Positions 8,844 to 19,162 of a stretch of DNA of 64,000 bases are shown here, one piece after another (position 1 is the stretch's first letter; each line of letters starts with the position of its first letter). Under the pieces are notes generated by a model. That model saw only the letters and a program-made list of their open reading frames with translations, searched no databases and was not told the origin of the DNA. The DNA comes from Gammaproteobacteria bacterium. Lineage in GTDB: Bacteria > Pseudomonadota > Gammaproteobacteria > Coxiellales > Coxiellaceae. Position numbers and translations under genes: made by a program. The stretch covers positions 62,001 through 126,000 of the forward strand of contig JAUIAD010000007.1 of assembly GCA_030425685.1 (NCBI GenBank), read 5' to 3'.

Positions 8844-8849
8844 TATAAT
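8844..8849 (+). promoter_or_regulatory. Candidate -10 element upstream of the adenylyl cyclase gene
   Basis: A consensus TATAAT at 8844-8849 lies 65 bases upstream of the ATG at 8914. No convincing -35 is found at 16-18 bases spacing, so this is only a candidate and may depend on an activator. Confidence 0.3.
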
Positions 8850-8913
8850 GCAGCGATAGTATTCACATTTTGTGCTTATAAAGTACAAATAAGCCGGTAT
8901 AGAGATAGAGCAA

Positions 8914-10755
8914 ATGCGTGAAAAACGAAAAATAGGGGACGTTATTAGTGATCCTATAGAGAAGGAAGTGACTAAAAAAAGTAAAGTCAGCGTCGGCGAA
9001 CGCTATTTCGGTTTACAGGTATCGGATAATAAGCGCCGCCCTGTTTTCGGCATTCCAGTTGAGTTTGAAGATCAATTTAAGGAGCTATGTAAAGAACACC
9101 AAGTCACAGTCTTGGTGCGCCCAACGGAACGCGAAAGTCTATATTTAATGGAACGTGGCTTTGCAACAAAAAGCACAGATATCCATAGTAAATCAGCGGT
9201 CAGTGGACTATTAAGTGGTTTTGTACCATGGGATCCATCCTTTAATAAAAAAGCGGACGGCGCTAACCAATATACACATAACGATAATCCACCGAATCCA
9301 GGAGAAAAAGATCCGCATCATCCAGACTTTGCAGCAGAGACAGTTCATCATTATCTAACGAACGAAATTATAGATGATTATATTGAGTATGGAAAAGTCA
9401 ATGAACTAACATACGCTGAATTACCCTCAGAACTTCCCGCGGATATTCGCGAAAAAATTGCTGATAAAAACCCTCGATTTTTTCGTTCAACCACACAAGA
9501 TACTAATGTACTTCACATTACTTTAGAAGATGAGCATGACCCCAACAAACAGCGTGTCTACTACTTTAATCAACAAAGTCAAAAATTAGTTCCTCATATT
9601 GTTTGGGGTTATGAAGGCGTTCCCGCGACAGGTGATGTTGATATCTTTTGTATGGCATTTAAAGCCAACCCAGATTCTATTATTAAATTTGCAGTGGTAG
9701 GTGAAGGGGATGAATACCATGGAGAGTCAGTGATCTCTTGGGCTGGTTTTAAATTTATGAAAGCAGCTAATGAAGCCTTTAAAGGCAAGGATATTTTTCG
9801 CCACGGTGCTGAAATTGATAATTTCGATTTTGCACAAGGCTTAGATAAACTTCTTCACAGCTGGGACGAGCACTGTAGTAATAACGTTAATCGCAATTCA
9901 TTAGCAGATGTTATTGTTAAACAGATGCAGCAAGGTTTTTATATACCAACTAACCCTAATTTTACCAAAGGAAGGATTGGTTTTTCCGGAAAGCAATTTA
10001 GCAGTGTTGATGACTTTGTACATACAACTAAGTCTGTTCGTAAAAGAAGAAGTTCGAAGGAATATCGTATGTGGAGTCTGCTGAAGGAAACCGTACTAAA
10101 TCCAGAAAGCAAAAGCAGTATTGCAGATCAACACCATGCGGAAAAGTTTGTTGCTAAATTGGCACAAGGCATAAATGACGCTCTGAAGCCAACGTTAGGC
10201 AATAATGAACCACATAAAAACGTAAGCATCATTAAACAAATTTCAGATTTAAACAATCAATACGCACGCGCTATGATGAAAGTCCAATCGCCGCAAGGGC
10301 TTGAAGACAAGGAAGGCATGGCGGAGGCTGATCGAATACTTTTCAAGTTATATCTGTTATCAGATGAACTACAAAAGACATTTAATTGGAGCGATAAACA
10401 GAGATACAGTTATGAATTCCAAGTACTGTTAAAGTTTTTGCATAAAGGTGCTTTTACGCAACAAGAATTCTCAGAGGTTATGAGTAATGACACCGTGAAT
10501 TGCCATATTGCGCAATCCTATGAAAAGCATTTGCCGCAAAAATACAAAGGCCTTCCTGTTATGCCTGATGGGTTTGATCGTAATCTGTTATTAAAAATAA
10601 TCAACAATAGTGATCATATTCCTTTGAAAAAACAATTGCCGAATCAGATTAATAGTAACAGTGTATTTTCCGGTGTTGGTCTTTTTAACCGTTGTGATAG
10701 CGAAGAGAAAATAGATCTTCCATCCTCATCCCCGCTATCAATACCATCGGCCTAA
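8914..10755 (+). CDS. Class II adenylyl cyclase toxin/effector (EF/CyaA/ExoY family)
   Basis: Predicted to make cAMP (or another cyclic nucleotide) from NTP inside a host cell after activation by a host cofactor, as edema factor and CyaA do with calmodulin and ExoY with F-actin. In this 613-aa protein, LVRPTE (R69), GFATK (K86) and HSKS (K93) match the first catalytic block. TGDVDIF (D241, D243) matches the paired metal-binding Asp. FRHGAEIDNF (H297, E300, N303) matches the HGTEQNN block of CyaA (H298, E301, N304). Spacing agrees with the family. The C-terminal 300 or so residues are not recognisable. There is no signal peptide, and the tail has an acidic DSEEKID patch before Ser/Pro residues, as in many Dot/Icm substrates (inference). 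Basic clusters occur at 3-6, 21-24 and in the middle (VRKRRSSK). Which host activator it uses is unknown. Confidence 0.88.
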   Translation: MREKRKIGDVISDPIEKEVTKKSKVSVGERYFGLQVSDNKRRPVFGIPVEFEDQFKELCKEHQVTVLVRPTERESLYLMERGFATKSTDIHSKSAVSGLLSGFVPWDPSFNKKADGANQYTHNDNPPNPGEKDPHHPDFAAETVHHYLTNEIIDDYIEYGKVNELTYAELPSELPADIREKIADKNPRFFRSTTQDTNVLHITLEDEHDPNKQRVYYFNQQSQKLVPHIVWGYEGVPATGDVDIFCMAFKANPDSIIKFAVVGEGDEYHGESVISWAGFKFMKAANEAFKGKDIFRHGAEIDNFDFAQGLDKLLHSWDEHCSNNVNRNSLADVIVKQMQQGFYIPTNPNFTKGRIGFSGKQFSSVDDFVHTTKSVRKRRSSKEYRMWSLLKETVLNPESKSSIADQHHAEKFVAKLAQGINDALKPTLGNNEPHKNVSIIKQISDLNNQYARAMMKVQSPQGLEDKEGMAEADRILFKLYLLSDELQKTFNWSDKQRYSYEFQVLLKFLHKGAFTQQEFSEVMSNDTVNCHIAQSYEKHLPQKYKGLPVMPDGFDRNLLLKIINNSDHIPLKKQLPNQINSNSVFSGVGLFNRCDSEEKIDLPSSSPLSIPSA

Positions 10756-10756
10756 T

Positions 10757-13700
10757 TTATTTTTGTTTATCTTCTGCTAACGCTTTTTTATCGTTGGGCT
10801 TAGGATCATTTTTAGAGATTAGCAAGTACATCGCCGGAACAACAAATAGCGTAAAGATAGTGCCGATAGAAATTCCTGTCGCAATAACGATGCCAATATT
10901 AAAGCGGCTTACAGCGCCAGCACCAGTAGCATAAACCAAAGGTATAACACCGGCCACCATAGCAACGGAGGTCATTAATATTGGTCTAAAACGAATAGTT
11001 GCCCCAGCTTCAATTGCTTCGCGCTTGCTTTTACCTGCCTTACGCTCGTCATTAGCAAATTCCACAATTAAAATACCATGCTTACTGATTAAACCGATTA
11101 GGGTAATTAATCCCACTTCGGTGTAAATATTCAAATTAGTACCGCCAACACCAAGACTAATAAATATCATGGCGCCACAGATAGCCAGTGGAACCGTTAC
11201 AAGAATAATCACCGGATCACGGAAGCTGTTAAATAACACAGATAGGACTAAATAAATAATAATTAATGCAAAGCCAAAGGTGACTAGCAATGAGCTCCCT
11301 TCTTGAATCATTTGTCGTGATTGTGCGGCGTAATTAATGATGTAACTCTTCGGACTATTCTCTTTGGCAATTTTGCTTAGTGTGGAAAGCGCTGTGCCGG
11401 TATCAACGCCCGGTGCAGCTATCGCTGAAATAGTGGCTGAGTTTAACTGTTGAAAATGATTAATCGCTTCAGGAACAACAATTCGTTTTATTTTTGCAAC
11501 AGTTGCTAATGAAATCATTTCATTGGTGGTGGGAACATTAACATAGTAATCAAGTAAATCAACCGTATTTAAGCGAAAAGGTCGTTGCATTTGTGGAATC
11601 ACTTGATATGAACGGCCCATAAAGTCAAAATAGTTTAAGTAGTTTTCACTTAATGCTGCTGCTAATGAGTTACCAACATCCTGCATCGTAAGCCCCATTT
11701 CAGCCACCATATTACGATTAACTTCTACACGAGCCTGGGCTTCATCATATTTAAGATCGCTATCAAGATAAGCGAAAAGCCCGGTTGCGCGTGCTTTTTT
11801 GATAACTCCCTGTGATACCTGGTTGAGTGCTAGAAAAGGGTCAGTAGTTTCAATAACGACCTGTATAGGTAGGCCACTGCCGCCACCAGGTAATGAAGGC
11901 GGTTGGAACATAGCAAACTTACCTGCAGGAATTTTATTAACTTCTTTTTGAAAAATAGGTTGTAGCTGGTTTGAGGTTAGCTTGCGTTCACTCCATGGTT
12001 TTAAGTTAACCCCGCCAAAAGCATTGTTAAGCATCGGTGCGCTAATCGACCCACTGGTACCATTCACTTGGAAAGAGTTAACAACTTCGGAATGCTTGCT
12101 GTAAATTTTCCCCGCTGTCTGGTTAGCTTGTCCTGTTACCCCTAAGGATGAGTTCGCATTAGTGGTAATCTGGCTTAAAATAACGCCTTGATCCTCTTGA
12201 GGTGATAACTCAGATTGGGAGTTAACAAATAAGAAATAATTACTAGCAAGCACAATAATAGCAAAGCACAATATAACCGGAACAACATTTAAGGTATATT
12301 TTAGTATCTTATTGTAGCCTTGGGTCAGTCTTTCGAAAAAGTTTTCCAGCACTTCTTCAATTTTAGGCATTTGGCCTTTAACAATCGGTTTTAACATTTT
12401 AGAACACATCATCGGTGATAATGTTAAAGCAATCACCGCTGATACTGTAACCGCTGCAGCTAAGGTAAAAGCGAACTCAGTAAATAGAGCACCACTAAGT
12501 CCTTCTGAGAAACCAACAGGAAGGTAAACAGCAATTAACACCACTGTAATGGCGACAATCGGCTTTGTTAACTCTTTCGCGCTCATAATAGAGGCTTTAA
12601 TAGGATGTACCCCATCCTCCAGATGGCGGTGAACATTTTCAACAACAATAATCGCATCATCCACCACTAACCCAATCGCAAGCACTAACGAGAGCAAGGT
12701 TAATAAGTTGAGTGAATAATTGAGTGCATACATAACAAAGAACGTACCAATAATGGATAGAGGGATGGCGATAACAGGAATAATAAGCGATCTAAAAGAA
12801 GCTAGGAAAATGAGAATAACGATGGTAACAATAATAAATGCTTCAATTAATGTTTTTATAACCTCTTTAATTGACTCATGAACAAAGTTACTAATGTCAT
12901 AAACAATTTTGGCTTTCAAGCCAGTAGGCAGTTTTGATTTTATATCAGCGAATACTTTTTTGATATTATTGGCAACTTGCAGCAAGTTAGCCCCTGGAGC
13001 AACAACAACACCAATATAAATCGCAGGATCATTATTGAAGGTAATCGAGGTGTTATAATTTTCAGGACCGAGAGTAACTTTGGCGACATCTTCTAGTCTA
13101 ATAACAGCTTCATTAGTTGATTTAACAATAAGTTTTTTAAAGCCTTCAATGTCAGTTAGGTTGGTATTAATGGTAAAGTTTAATACGTTTGCTTGGCCAT
13201 CACTGCGACCAATACCACTAACAGCATTATTTGCTGTTAGCTTGGAAGCAACATCAGCAGGTGTAAGACCATAACCGGCTAGCTTTATAGGGTCCAACCA
13301 AGCGCGCAGGGCAATTTGGAAGTCACCAAGAATTTTAGCTTGTTGCACACCTTGTACGGCTTGTATTTGTGGTTGCGCTACCCGCAATACATAATCATTC
13401 ACTTGGGGGCTAGATAGAATATCACTATAAAATCCGATATACATCGGGTCAATCGTTTGCCCAACCGTAATTGAAATCCCAGGTTGTTGTGTTTCTTCTG
13501 GCAATTGACTGAGTACGGTACTTACTTGTGCGCTAATTTCTGTTAGCGCTTTGTCTGGATCATAATTTAAATCAATATTGGCATTAATGGTGCTGACATT
13601 TTGTGAGCTACTTGATGTCATATAGTCAATACCGTTTACTTGTGCAGCGGCATTTTCAAGCGGTGTAGTAATAAATGCGGCAACAGTTTCTGGATCAGCA

Positions 13701-13876
13701 CCAGTATATACAGTAGAAATTTGAATAACAGAACTTAAAATAGTAGGGAATTGTTGAATAGGCAGTGTTACCATCGCCCGCAACCCCAAGACAAAAATGA
13801 GAGCGCTAATAACAATTGCTAAAACAGGCCTTTGAATACAAAGCTCAGTAAAGTTTATTTTTTTCTTTTCACTCAT
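10757..13876 (-). CDS. RND multidrug efflux pump, inner-membrane subunit (HAE1 family)
   Basis: A proton-driven exporter of the AcrB/MexF type, 1039 aa. It has the usual twelve membrane segments and two large periplasmic loops. The Asp pair of TM4 is visible in LVVDDAIIVVENVHRHLE. The N-terminus (NFTELCIQRPVLAIVISALIF) is typical of the family. The longer frame to 13927 reads through the end of the adaptor gene, so I chose the ATG at 13876, an 8-base overlap. It forms an operon with the adaptor and outer-membrane lipoprotein genes. It is convergent with the adenylyl cyclase gene with one base between their ends. Substrates cannot be told from sequence. Confidence 0.93.
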   Translation of the reverse strand: MSEKKKINFTELCIQRPVLAIVISALIFVLGLRAMVTLPIQQFPTILSSVIQISTVYTGADPETVAAFITTPLENAAAQVNGIDYMTSSSSQNVSTINANIDLNYDPDKALTEISAQVSTVLSQLPEETQQPGISITVGQTIDPMYIGFYSDILSSPQVNDYVLRVAQPQIQAVQGVQQAKILGDFQIALRAWLDPIKLAGYGLTPADVASKLTANNAVSGIGRSDGQANVLNFTINTNLTDIEGFKKLIVKSTNEAVIRLEDVAKVTLGPENYNTSITFNNDPAIYIGVVVAPGANLLQVANNIKKVFADIKSKLPTGLKAKIVYDISNFVHESIKEVIKTLIEAFIIVTIVILIFLASFRSLIIPVIAIPLSIIGTFFVMYALNYSLNLLTLLSLVLAIGLVVDDAIIVVENVHRHLEDGVHPIKASIMSAKELTKPIVAITVVLIAVYLPVGFSEGLSGALFTEFAFTLAAAVTVSAVIALTLSPMMCSKMLKPIVKGQMPKIEEVLENFFERLTQGYNKILKYTLNVVPVILCFAIIVLASNYFLFVNSQSELSPQEDQGVILSQITTNANSSLGVTGQANQTAGKIYSKHSEVVNSFQVNGTSGSISAPMLNNAFGGVNLKPWSERKLTSNQLQPIFQKEVNKIPAGKFAMFQPPSLPGGGSGLPIQVVIETTDPFLALNQVSQGVIKKARATGLFAYLDSDLKYDEAQARVEVNRNMVAEMGLTMQDVGNSLAAALSENYLNYFDFMGRSYQVIPQMQRPFRLNTVDLLDYYVNVPTTNEMISLATVAKIKRIVVPEAINHFQQLNSATISAIAAPGVDTGTALSTLSKIAKENSPKSYIINYAAQSRQMIQEGSSLLVTFGFALIIIYLVLSVLFNSFRDPVIILVTVPLAICGAMIFISLGVGGTNLNIYTEVGLITLIGLISKHGILIVEFANDERKAGKSKREAIEAGATIRFRPILMTSVAMVAGVIPLVYATGAGAVSRFNIGIVIATGISIGTIFTLFVVPAMYLLISKNDPKPNDKKALAEDKQK

Positions 13877-14996
13877 TATAAGATACTTTTGGGTTAGGGC
13901 TGTTGTGTATTTTCCAGTTGTTATCAATTACAACCAAGCTACCATTCTGAATTTTAATTTGCCCGGAAGCAACAACAACATCGCCGACTTTAATACCATC
14001 TGTTATCGCCACTTGATCGCCGCGAACCATGCCTGTTTTAATAAATTTCTGTGTAGCTTTCCATACGGTTTTATTATTTTGTTTTTGTTTTGTTTTCGTC
14101 AGAATATAGACGAGCGCACCATAAGGGTTAAAAACAACGGCTTGTTGTGGTAGGGTAATGTATTTTTTAATCTCGCCAACATCAACGGTGACGTACATAA
14201 ACATACCCGGTAAAATAGTTCCTTTTTCATTTGGCAGGGTTACCTCTACTTTTACATTACGAATATCAGCGCCTAACTCTGGGTTTATGGTGGTTATTTT
14301 TCCATGAAATGTTTTTTTGTTATTTAAAGTAATCGTTGCCTTTTGTCCGACAGAAATATTTGCTACTTCATGTTGCGGAATAAAAAAATCAATCCAAATA
14401 GGCTGCATGGTCTGCAGATTAACAACAGTGTCTCCAGGATTAAGGTATTGCCCCGGGTTAATTTGTCTTACACCTAGCTTACCGGAAAAAGGAGCGCGGA
14501 TTGTTTTTTTCTCAATATTAGCTTGTTGTTCTTGCACAAGGGCGACATCTGACTTTAAAGCAGCCTTGTCGTTATCAACGGTTTGCTTGCTAACACCACC
14601 GGCAGCGTATTGTTTAAGGTCTCGTCGAAGTGTAACTTTCGCTAGCCAGGCTTGAGTTTGTAGTTCATGCAATTGCGCCAGGTCAGGTGCAATATTTAGT
14701 TGCGCTAGCAAATCACCTTTTTTAACATACGCACCTGGTTGAAAGTCTATTTTAGTTACCATACCCGCTAGTTGAGTAGTAACATTAACACCCTTAACCG
14801 TACGAGAACTGCCAACCACTTTTAACTGGTTTTTCCAATTTGATTCTTTAGCAGACACGGATGAAACGGTAGCAATTTCCACTTTGTTTTCTGAGCGAGA
14901 TTTTTTATTTTTCTCAATTTGCATCCATTTGAGCACAAACACCGTGCCAAAAATAACGACAACAATAATAATCATTATAAGAAATGCTTTTTTCAT
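13869..14996 (-). CDS. RND efflux periplasmic adaptor (HlyD/AcrA family)
   Basis: A 375-aa membrane fusion protein linking the RND pump to the outer-membrane channel. An N-terminal anchor (residues 4-24) is followed by a lipoyl half-motif (VTKIDFQPGAYVKKGDLLAQL), a short coiled coil, the second lipoyl half (IRAPFSGKLGVRQINPGQYLNPGD), and beta-barrel and membrane-proximal domains. No lipobox Cys is seen, so it is anchored by the membrane helix. The ATG at 14996 overlaps the TGA of the preceding gene by 4 bases (ATGA), which fits translational coupling. The next gene, the pump, starts 8 bases inside this one. Confidence 0.92.
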   Translation of the reverse strand: MKKAFLIMIIIVVVIFGTVFVLKWMQIEKNKKSRSENKVEIATVSSVSAKESNWKNQLKVVGSSRTVKGVNVTTQLAGMVTKIDFQPGAYVKKGDLLAQLNIAPDLAQLHELQTQAWLAKVTLRRDLKQYAAGGVSKQTVDNDKAALKSDVALVQEQQANIEKKTIRAPFSGKLGVRQINPGQYLNPGDTVVNLQTMQPIWIDFFIPQHEVANISVGQKATITLNNKKTFHGKITTINPELGADIRNVKVEVTLPNEKGTILPGMFMYVTVDVGEIKKYITLPQQAVVFNPYGALVYILTKTKQKQNNKTVWKATQKFIKTGMVRGDQVAITDGIKVGDVVVASGQIKIQNGSLVVIDNNWKIHNSPNPKVSYNE

Positions 14997-16432
14997 TTTT
15001 TCACATCCTTCCACCAGCCACCGCCTAAGGCAACAAATAAAGCGGCTGTATCATTTAAGCGTAGTGCTTGTGATTCAACACGACTTAACTTAGTTGTTAA
15101 ATATTGTTCTTGCGCGTTTAAGAGCGTTAAATAAGATTCTCCACCAGCCATGTAACGGTTTTTAGTAATTCTTAATGTTTTATAGGCTGCTGCTTCTGCC
15201 TGGGCATTACGTTGATCAAGTTTTTTATCAAATTCTATAGCACGTAATGAATCCGCAACATTTTGAAAAGCATTTAATACCGTTTGCTTGTAAGTTGATA
15301 AAGATTCTTTAAAAGTTGCTATCGATGCATCTCGTGCAGCAATATAAGCAGGTTCTTGTAAAATATGTTGCACTAAAGAAGCACCATAGCTCCACATACT
15401 ACTTAAATTTTGAAACAAATGTTCAGGCTTGCCAGCAAGCCAACCAAAAGTGCCTGAAATACTGATTGCTGGTAATAATTGCGCGGTCTTAACGCCGATG
15501 TCTGCGCTTGCTTCATGTAATAAAGCGTCAGCAGCTAAAATATCGGGGCGCTGTTTGACTAGTTGTGAGGGTAAGGTCAGCGGCAGCTTTTTTGCTAAAT
15601 GCAAACTGTTTAGGTTAATTTTTTGTGGCGCAAACTGGCTGGTGTATTTGCCTACTAGTGCTGCGAGCGCATGCTGCTCTTGTGCTAGGGTTTTCTTAAC
15701 TGGGGGAAGTTTCGCTTGCGTTTGTGCTACCAGCGTTTTTTGCGTGTAATAGTCTTCCTTCGATATGCCACCAGCAGCAAGTTGGCTTTTCATCACCGCT
15801 AAAATATCTTTTTCAACGCCAATCATTTCTCGTAGAACACGAATTTGTTCACGTGCTGATGCTATGCTAATGCTGGTTGTTACGATATTACCTGTTAAAC
15901 TCAGGCGTGCTGCCCCTAATTCATACTCTTGATAAGCTACATTAGCGGCACTTATTTCTACCATACGGCGGTATTCACCAAAAACATCGAGGTTATAACT
16001 GGCTGAGGCGAGGACATTGTAGAGATTAACAAGTGATCCTTGTTCATTACCACCAAACTGTAATGAAATAATACGTTGACGAGAGGCTGCGAGACTAAGA
16101 TCAAGGTCAGGCCATAGTTCAGTTATAGTCGTTTCTTTAAGCTGGTATTGGGCGACTTTTAATGCTTGTTTAGCGGCTTTAAGCGTAGGACTATACATTA
16201 AGCCATCACTCACCAAGTGCGATATTATTTTTGAATGATAGATTTTCCACCAGTCGGAGGAGATTTGCTGGACATTAGTAAATTTCTGCTTTGACTTCCC
16301 ATATAAATAGCGCTGGGTATGCGGTGCATGTGGGGAATGGAAGTTCGGTCCGAGTTTACAAGAGGTGAGCAGCAGTAAAAGCCCACAGGTGCTCGATATG
16401 CGCCATATTTTCCTCGTTATCTCTAACCACAT
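14993..16432 (-). CDS. Outer-membrane efflux lipoprotein (NodT/OprM family)
   Basis: A TolC-type trimeric channel component of 479 aa. The signal sequence ends in a lipobox LLTSC with lipidation expected at that Cys, followed by KLGPNF, which is typical of NodT lipoproteins. Two repeated helical OEP domains follow. It is the first gene of the efflux operon (channel, adaptor, pump), an order opposite to the usual adaptor-pump-channel order. The operon promoter should lie in the 170 bases up to fumC; no strong hexamers are seen there. Confidence 0.92.
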   Translation of the reverse strand: MWLEITRKIWRISSTCGLLLLLTSCKLGPNFHSPHAPHTQRYLYGKSKQKFTNVQQISSDWWKIYHSKIISHLVSDGLMYSPTLKAAKQALKVAQYQLKETTITELWPDLDLSLAASRQRIISLQFGGNEQGSLVNLYNVLASASYNLDVFGEYRRMVEISAANVAYQEYELGAARLSLTGNIVTTSISIASAREQIRVLREMIGVEKDILAVMKSQLAAGGISKEDYYTQKTLVAQTQAKLPPVKKTLAQEQHALAALVGKYTSQFAPQKINLNSLHLAKKLPLTLPSQLVKQRPDILAADALLHEASADIGVKTAQLLPAISISGTFGWLAGKPEHLFQNLSSMWSYGASLVQHILQEPAYIAARDASIATFKESLSTYKQTVLNAFQNVADSLRAIEFDKKLDQRNAQAEAAAYKTLRITKNRYMAGGESYLTLLNAQEQYLTTKLSRVESQALRLNDTAALFVALGGGWWKDVKK

Positions 16433-16602
16433 CCGTGTGAGACTCCCGATAACAGATTGTTCTATTTCTTATTTTTCCATAGTTTTGCTAACATTTCATC
16501 CGTTTTTTGTTTTTGTCCTTTATAAAAGTAGGGTGGACCACATCGTTAAGCACTTTTTTGCGCTTTTTAGGTTAAATCCACCCAACTATTTACCAAAATG
16601 CG

Positions 16603-17997
16603 TTATTGAGGATGTACCATTTTTTTAGGGTCAATCGCTTTTTTGAACTCTTCTTCCGATAGAAAGCCTAACTCTAAACAAGCTTCCAGCAATGTTGTGC
16701 CATCATGATAAGCTTTTTTAGCAATCTTAGAGCACTTATCGTAACCAATAACTTGGTTTAATGCGGTCACTAGCATTAAAGAGTTGTTGAGGTATTCATC
16801 GATCTTGGCTTGATTAGGCTCAATGCCAACGACGCAGTGCTCAGTAAACGAGCGGCAAGTGTCACTAATAAGATAAATTGACTGTGTTAAGTTATAAATC
16901 ATAACCGGTTTAAACACATTCAGTTCAAAGTTACCTTGCGAACCAGCAAAGCCGATGGTGGCATCATTCCCCATCACTTGCGCACAAACCATGGTCATAG
17001 CTTCACTCTGCGTTGGATTGACTTTACCTGGCATAATTGAAGATCCGGGCTCATTTGCAGGGATAGTAATTTCACCAATACCACAACGCGGTCCCGATGC
17101 TAACCAACGAACATCATTAGCGATTTTCATCAGTGAGCATGCTAGTGTTTTTAATACACCACTTGTTAAAACAAGTTCATCGTGAGCAGCTAGGGCGGCA
17201 AACTTATTTTCTGCTGATACAAAAGGTAAATCGGTTTCTCTAGCAATTTCTTCGCAAGCTAATTTAGCAAACTGCGGATGGGTATTTAAGCCTGTTCCAA
17301 CCGCAGTTCCGCCAATAGCCAAACGATAGATGTTCGGTAAAACATGTTGAATAGCTGCTAAGTCATGATCGAGCTGTGCAACGTAACCCGAAAATTCTTG
17401 CCCTAAAGTCAGTGGTACGGCATCTTGTAAATGGGTACGACCAATCTTAATAATATCCTCAAACGCTTCTTGTTTTTTAGCTAAAGCGTCACGCAGTATT
17501 TTTACAGAAGGTATTAACTGATGGTTTATCATTTCAGCGGCAGCAATATGCATGGCTGTTGGAAAGGTGTCGTTAGACGATTGCGACATATTAACATCAT
17601 CATTTGGATGCACCGGTGATTTACTGCCCATTTGCCCACCAGCGATTTCAATGGCGCGGTTTGAAATGACCTCGTTGGTATTCATATTCGTTTGCGTGCC
17701 ACTACCGGTTTGCCAAATTTTTAAAGGAAAATGGTTGTTAAGTTTGCCGCTAATTACTTCATCCGCTGCTTGGCAAATAAGATCTGCTTTTTCTTGGCTA
17801 ATTTTATTAAGTTTTAAATTGGTTAGCGCAGCAGATTTTTTTAAGATACCAAATGCACGAATTAATTCAGGCGGCATTGTTTCGCGCCCAATGGCAAAAT
17901 TTATTAAAGAGCGTTGTGTTTGCGCACCACCGTAATGGTCTGCTGGAACCTGGATTTCTCCCATGCTATCCGATTCAGTGCGTGTTTCATGGCTCAT
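16603..17997 (-). CDS. fumC: Fumarate hydratase class II
   Basis: Converts fumarate to L-malate in the TCA cycle, using no iron-sulfur cluster. The 464-aa length matches FumC. The superfamily signature [13 protein letters not shown] is present, along with GSGTQTNMN and the [11 protein letters not shown] active-site segment. The N-terminus [26 protein letters not shown] is diagnostic, with GG where most have WG. A GAGGT ribosome site precedes the ATG. It is a monocistronic unit, divergent from the DUF924 gene. Confidence 0.96.
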   Translation of the reverse strand: MSHETRTESDSMGEIQVPADHYGGAQTQRSLINFAIGRETMPPELIRAFGILKKSAALTNLKLNKISQEKADLICQAADEVISGKLNNHFPLKIWQTGSGTQTNMNTNEVISNRAIEIAGGQMGSKSPVHPNDDVNMSQSSNDTFPTAMHIAAAEMINHQLIPSVKILRDALAKKQEAFEDIIKIGRTHLQDAVPLTLGQEFSGYVAQLDHDLAAIQHVLPNIYRLAIGGTAVGTGLNTHPQFAKLACEEIARETDLPFVSAENKFAALAAHDELVLTSGVLKTLACSLMKIANDVRWLASGPRCGIGEITIPANEPGSSIMPGKVNPTQSEAMTMVCAQVMGNDATIGFAGSQGNFELNVFKPVMIYNLTQSIYLISDTCRSFTEHCVVGIEPNQAKIDEYLNNSLMLVTALNQVIGYDKCSKIAKKAYHDGTTLLEACLELGFLSEEEFKKAIDPKKMVHPQ

Positions 17998-18212
17998 TGT
18001 TGACTACCTCATTGTTAGTGTTTATTGAAAATTTTGTTAAGTGTAACACAAAATATTTTTTCTCAACTATTTTAGCGTCGGTAGCTAGCATTCCTGGCGT
18101 GTTTATAAGCGCGCTAAAATATACCTTAAATCATATTTATGCATTGTTTCTTTTTTAGTCCTATAGTTACCGTATAACAATTACGCTATTCCTATGCAAG
18201 GTGTGATGTCGT

Positions 18213-18809
18213 ATGGAACCATTTGAAAAAATTAATAAATATTGGTTCGGGCGTGTAGAAGAGACGGTAGTACCTTCGGAGAGGCGTGCACGGCTGTGGT
18301 TTGGTGAAAGCTTTGAAGTCGATCATGAAATTAAGACATTGTTTGCTGAACAATTAGAGGATGCGCGCGAAGGGCGCTGTACCGAGTGGGAAATGGCGCC
18401 GCGAGGTAAGCTGGCGATGATTATTATGCTCGATCAGTTCTCTCGTCATCTCTATCGCGGCAATGCAAAATCATTCTCTAAGGATGATTATGCCTTAAGT
18501 ATATGTATTCAGGGTATGGAAACGCAGCAAGATCATGAACTCAGCCTTATCGAACGAGTGTTCTTCTATTTTCCGCTCCTGCATTCTGAGTACTTAAAGC
18601 ACCAAGAGGAGTCAATTCGGGCTTATCAGATGCTGGTAGAGCTCGCATTTCCTGAAACACAAGTTATTTACGAAAGTTTCTTTAAATTTGCTAACCATCA
18701 TTATAGTATTGTGCGACGCTTTGGTCGTTTTCCGCAGCGAAATGCCATTATTGGCCGGGAATCGACAGAAGAAGAGTTACAGTATTTGAAGGACTCTGAA
18801 CAGTTTTGA
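18213..18809 (+). CDS. DUF924 family protein
   Basis: A 198-aa helical protein of the DUF924 family (TPR-like fold), function unknown. Family landmarks are the N-terminal YWFG, the RLWFG motif, the PRGKLAMIIMLDQFSRHLYRG motif and the C-terminal RFPQRNAIIGRESTEEE. An AAGGTG ribosome site precedes the ATG. It opens a forward gene cluster with DUF1820, nagZ, mscS and hpt with small gaps, so it may be the first gene of an operon. Confidence 0.92.
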   Translation: MEPFEKINKYWFGRVEETVVPSERRARLWFGESFEVDHEIKTLFAEQLEDAREGRCTEWEMAPRGKLAMIIMLDQFSRHLYRGNAKSFSKDDYALSICIQGMETQQDHELSLIERVFFYFPLLHSEYLKHQEESIRAYQMLVELAFPETQVIYESFFKFANHHYSIVRRFGRFPQRNAIIGRESTEEELQYLKDSEQF

Positions 18810-18817
18810 GGTTAGCC

Positions 18818-19147
18818 ATGGGAAAAGACACACCCTTATACCGTGTTGTGTTTACACAAGAAGAAAAAATTTATGAAGTTTATGCTCAGTCGCTTTCTGA
18901 AGAGAGCTTGATGGGATTTATCGAAATCGAGGAATTCGTATTAAATAACGACACTTCTAATTCAACGAGCGAATCTGATGAAGATGTAAAATCTGAGTTT
19001 GTTGGCGTTAAGCGCAGTTATATCCCAATGCACATGATTTTGCGCATCGACGAAATGGAAGCACAAGGGATAGAGGCGGAAAAAGACACTGCGAATCAAG
19101 ACAATATCCACCCATTTCCAAAAAAACATAAAAAAACCAGTAACTAA
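18818..19147 (+). CDS. DUF1820 family protein
   Basis: A 109-aa cytoplasmic protein matching DUF1820: PLYRVVFTQEEKIYEVYAQ, the GFIEIEEFVL motif, and FVGVKRSYIPMHMILRIDE. Function is unknown. The ATG at 18818 follows GAGG and is preferred over the upstream in-frame codon at 18806, which overlaps the DUF924 stop. In many gammaproteobacteria this gene sits beside nagZ-type genes, as here. The C-terminal tail is Lys-rich. Confidence 0.88.
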   Translation: MGKDTPLYRVVFTQEEKIYEVYAQSLSEESLMGFIEIEEFVLNNDTSNSTSESDEDVKSEFVGVKRSYIPMHMILRIDEMEAQGIEAEKDTANQDNIHPFPKKHKKTSN

Positions 19148-19162
19148 AAAGGATATTTAGCC

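Noticed and set aside
14317..14655. 112-aa frame antisense to the RND adaptor gene
   Set aside because: It lies entirely inside a well-supported gene and is not protein-like.
15429..15749. 106-aa Cys/Ala/Ser-rich frame antisense to the outer-membrane channel
   Set aside because: Shadow of the channel gene on the other strand; composition is unlike a real protein.
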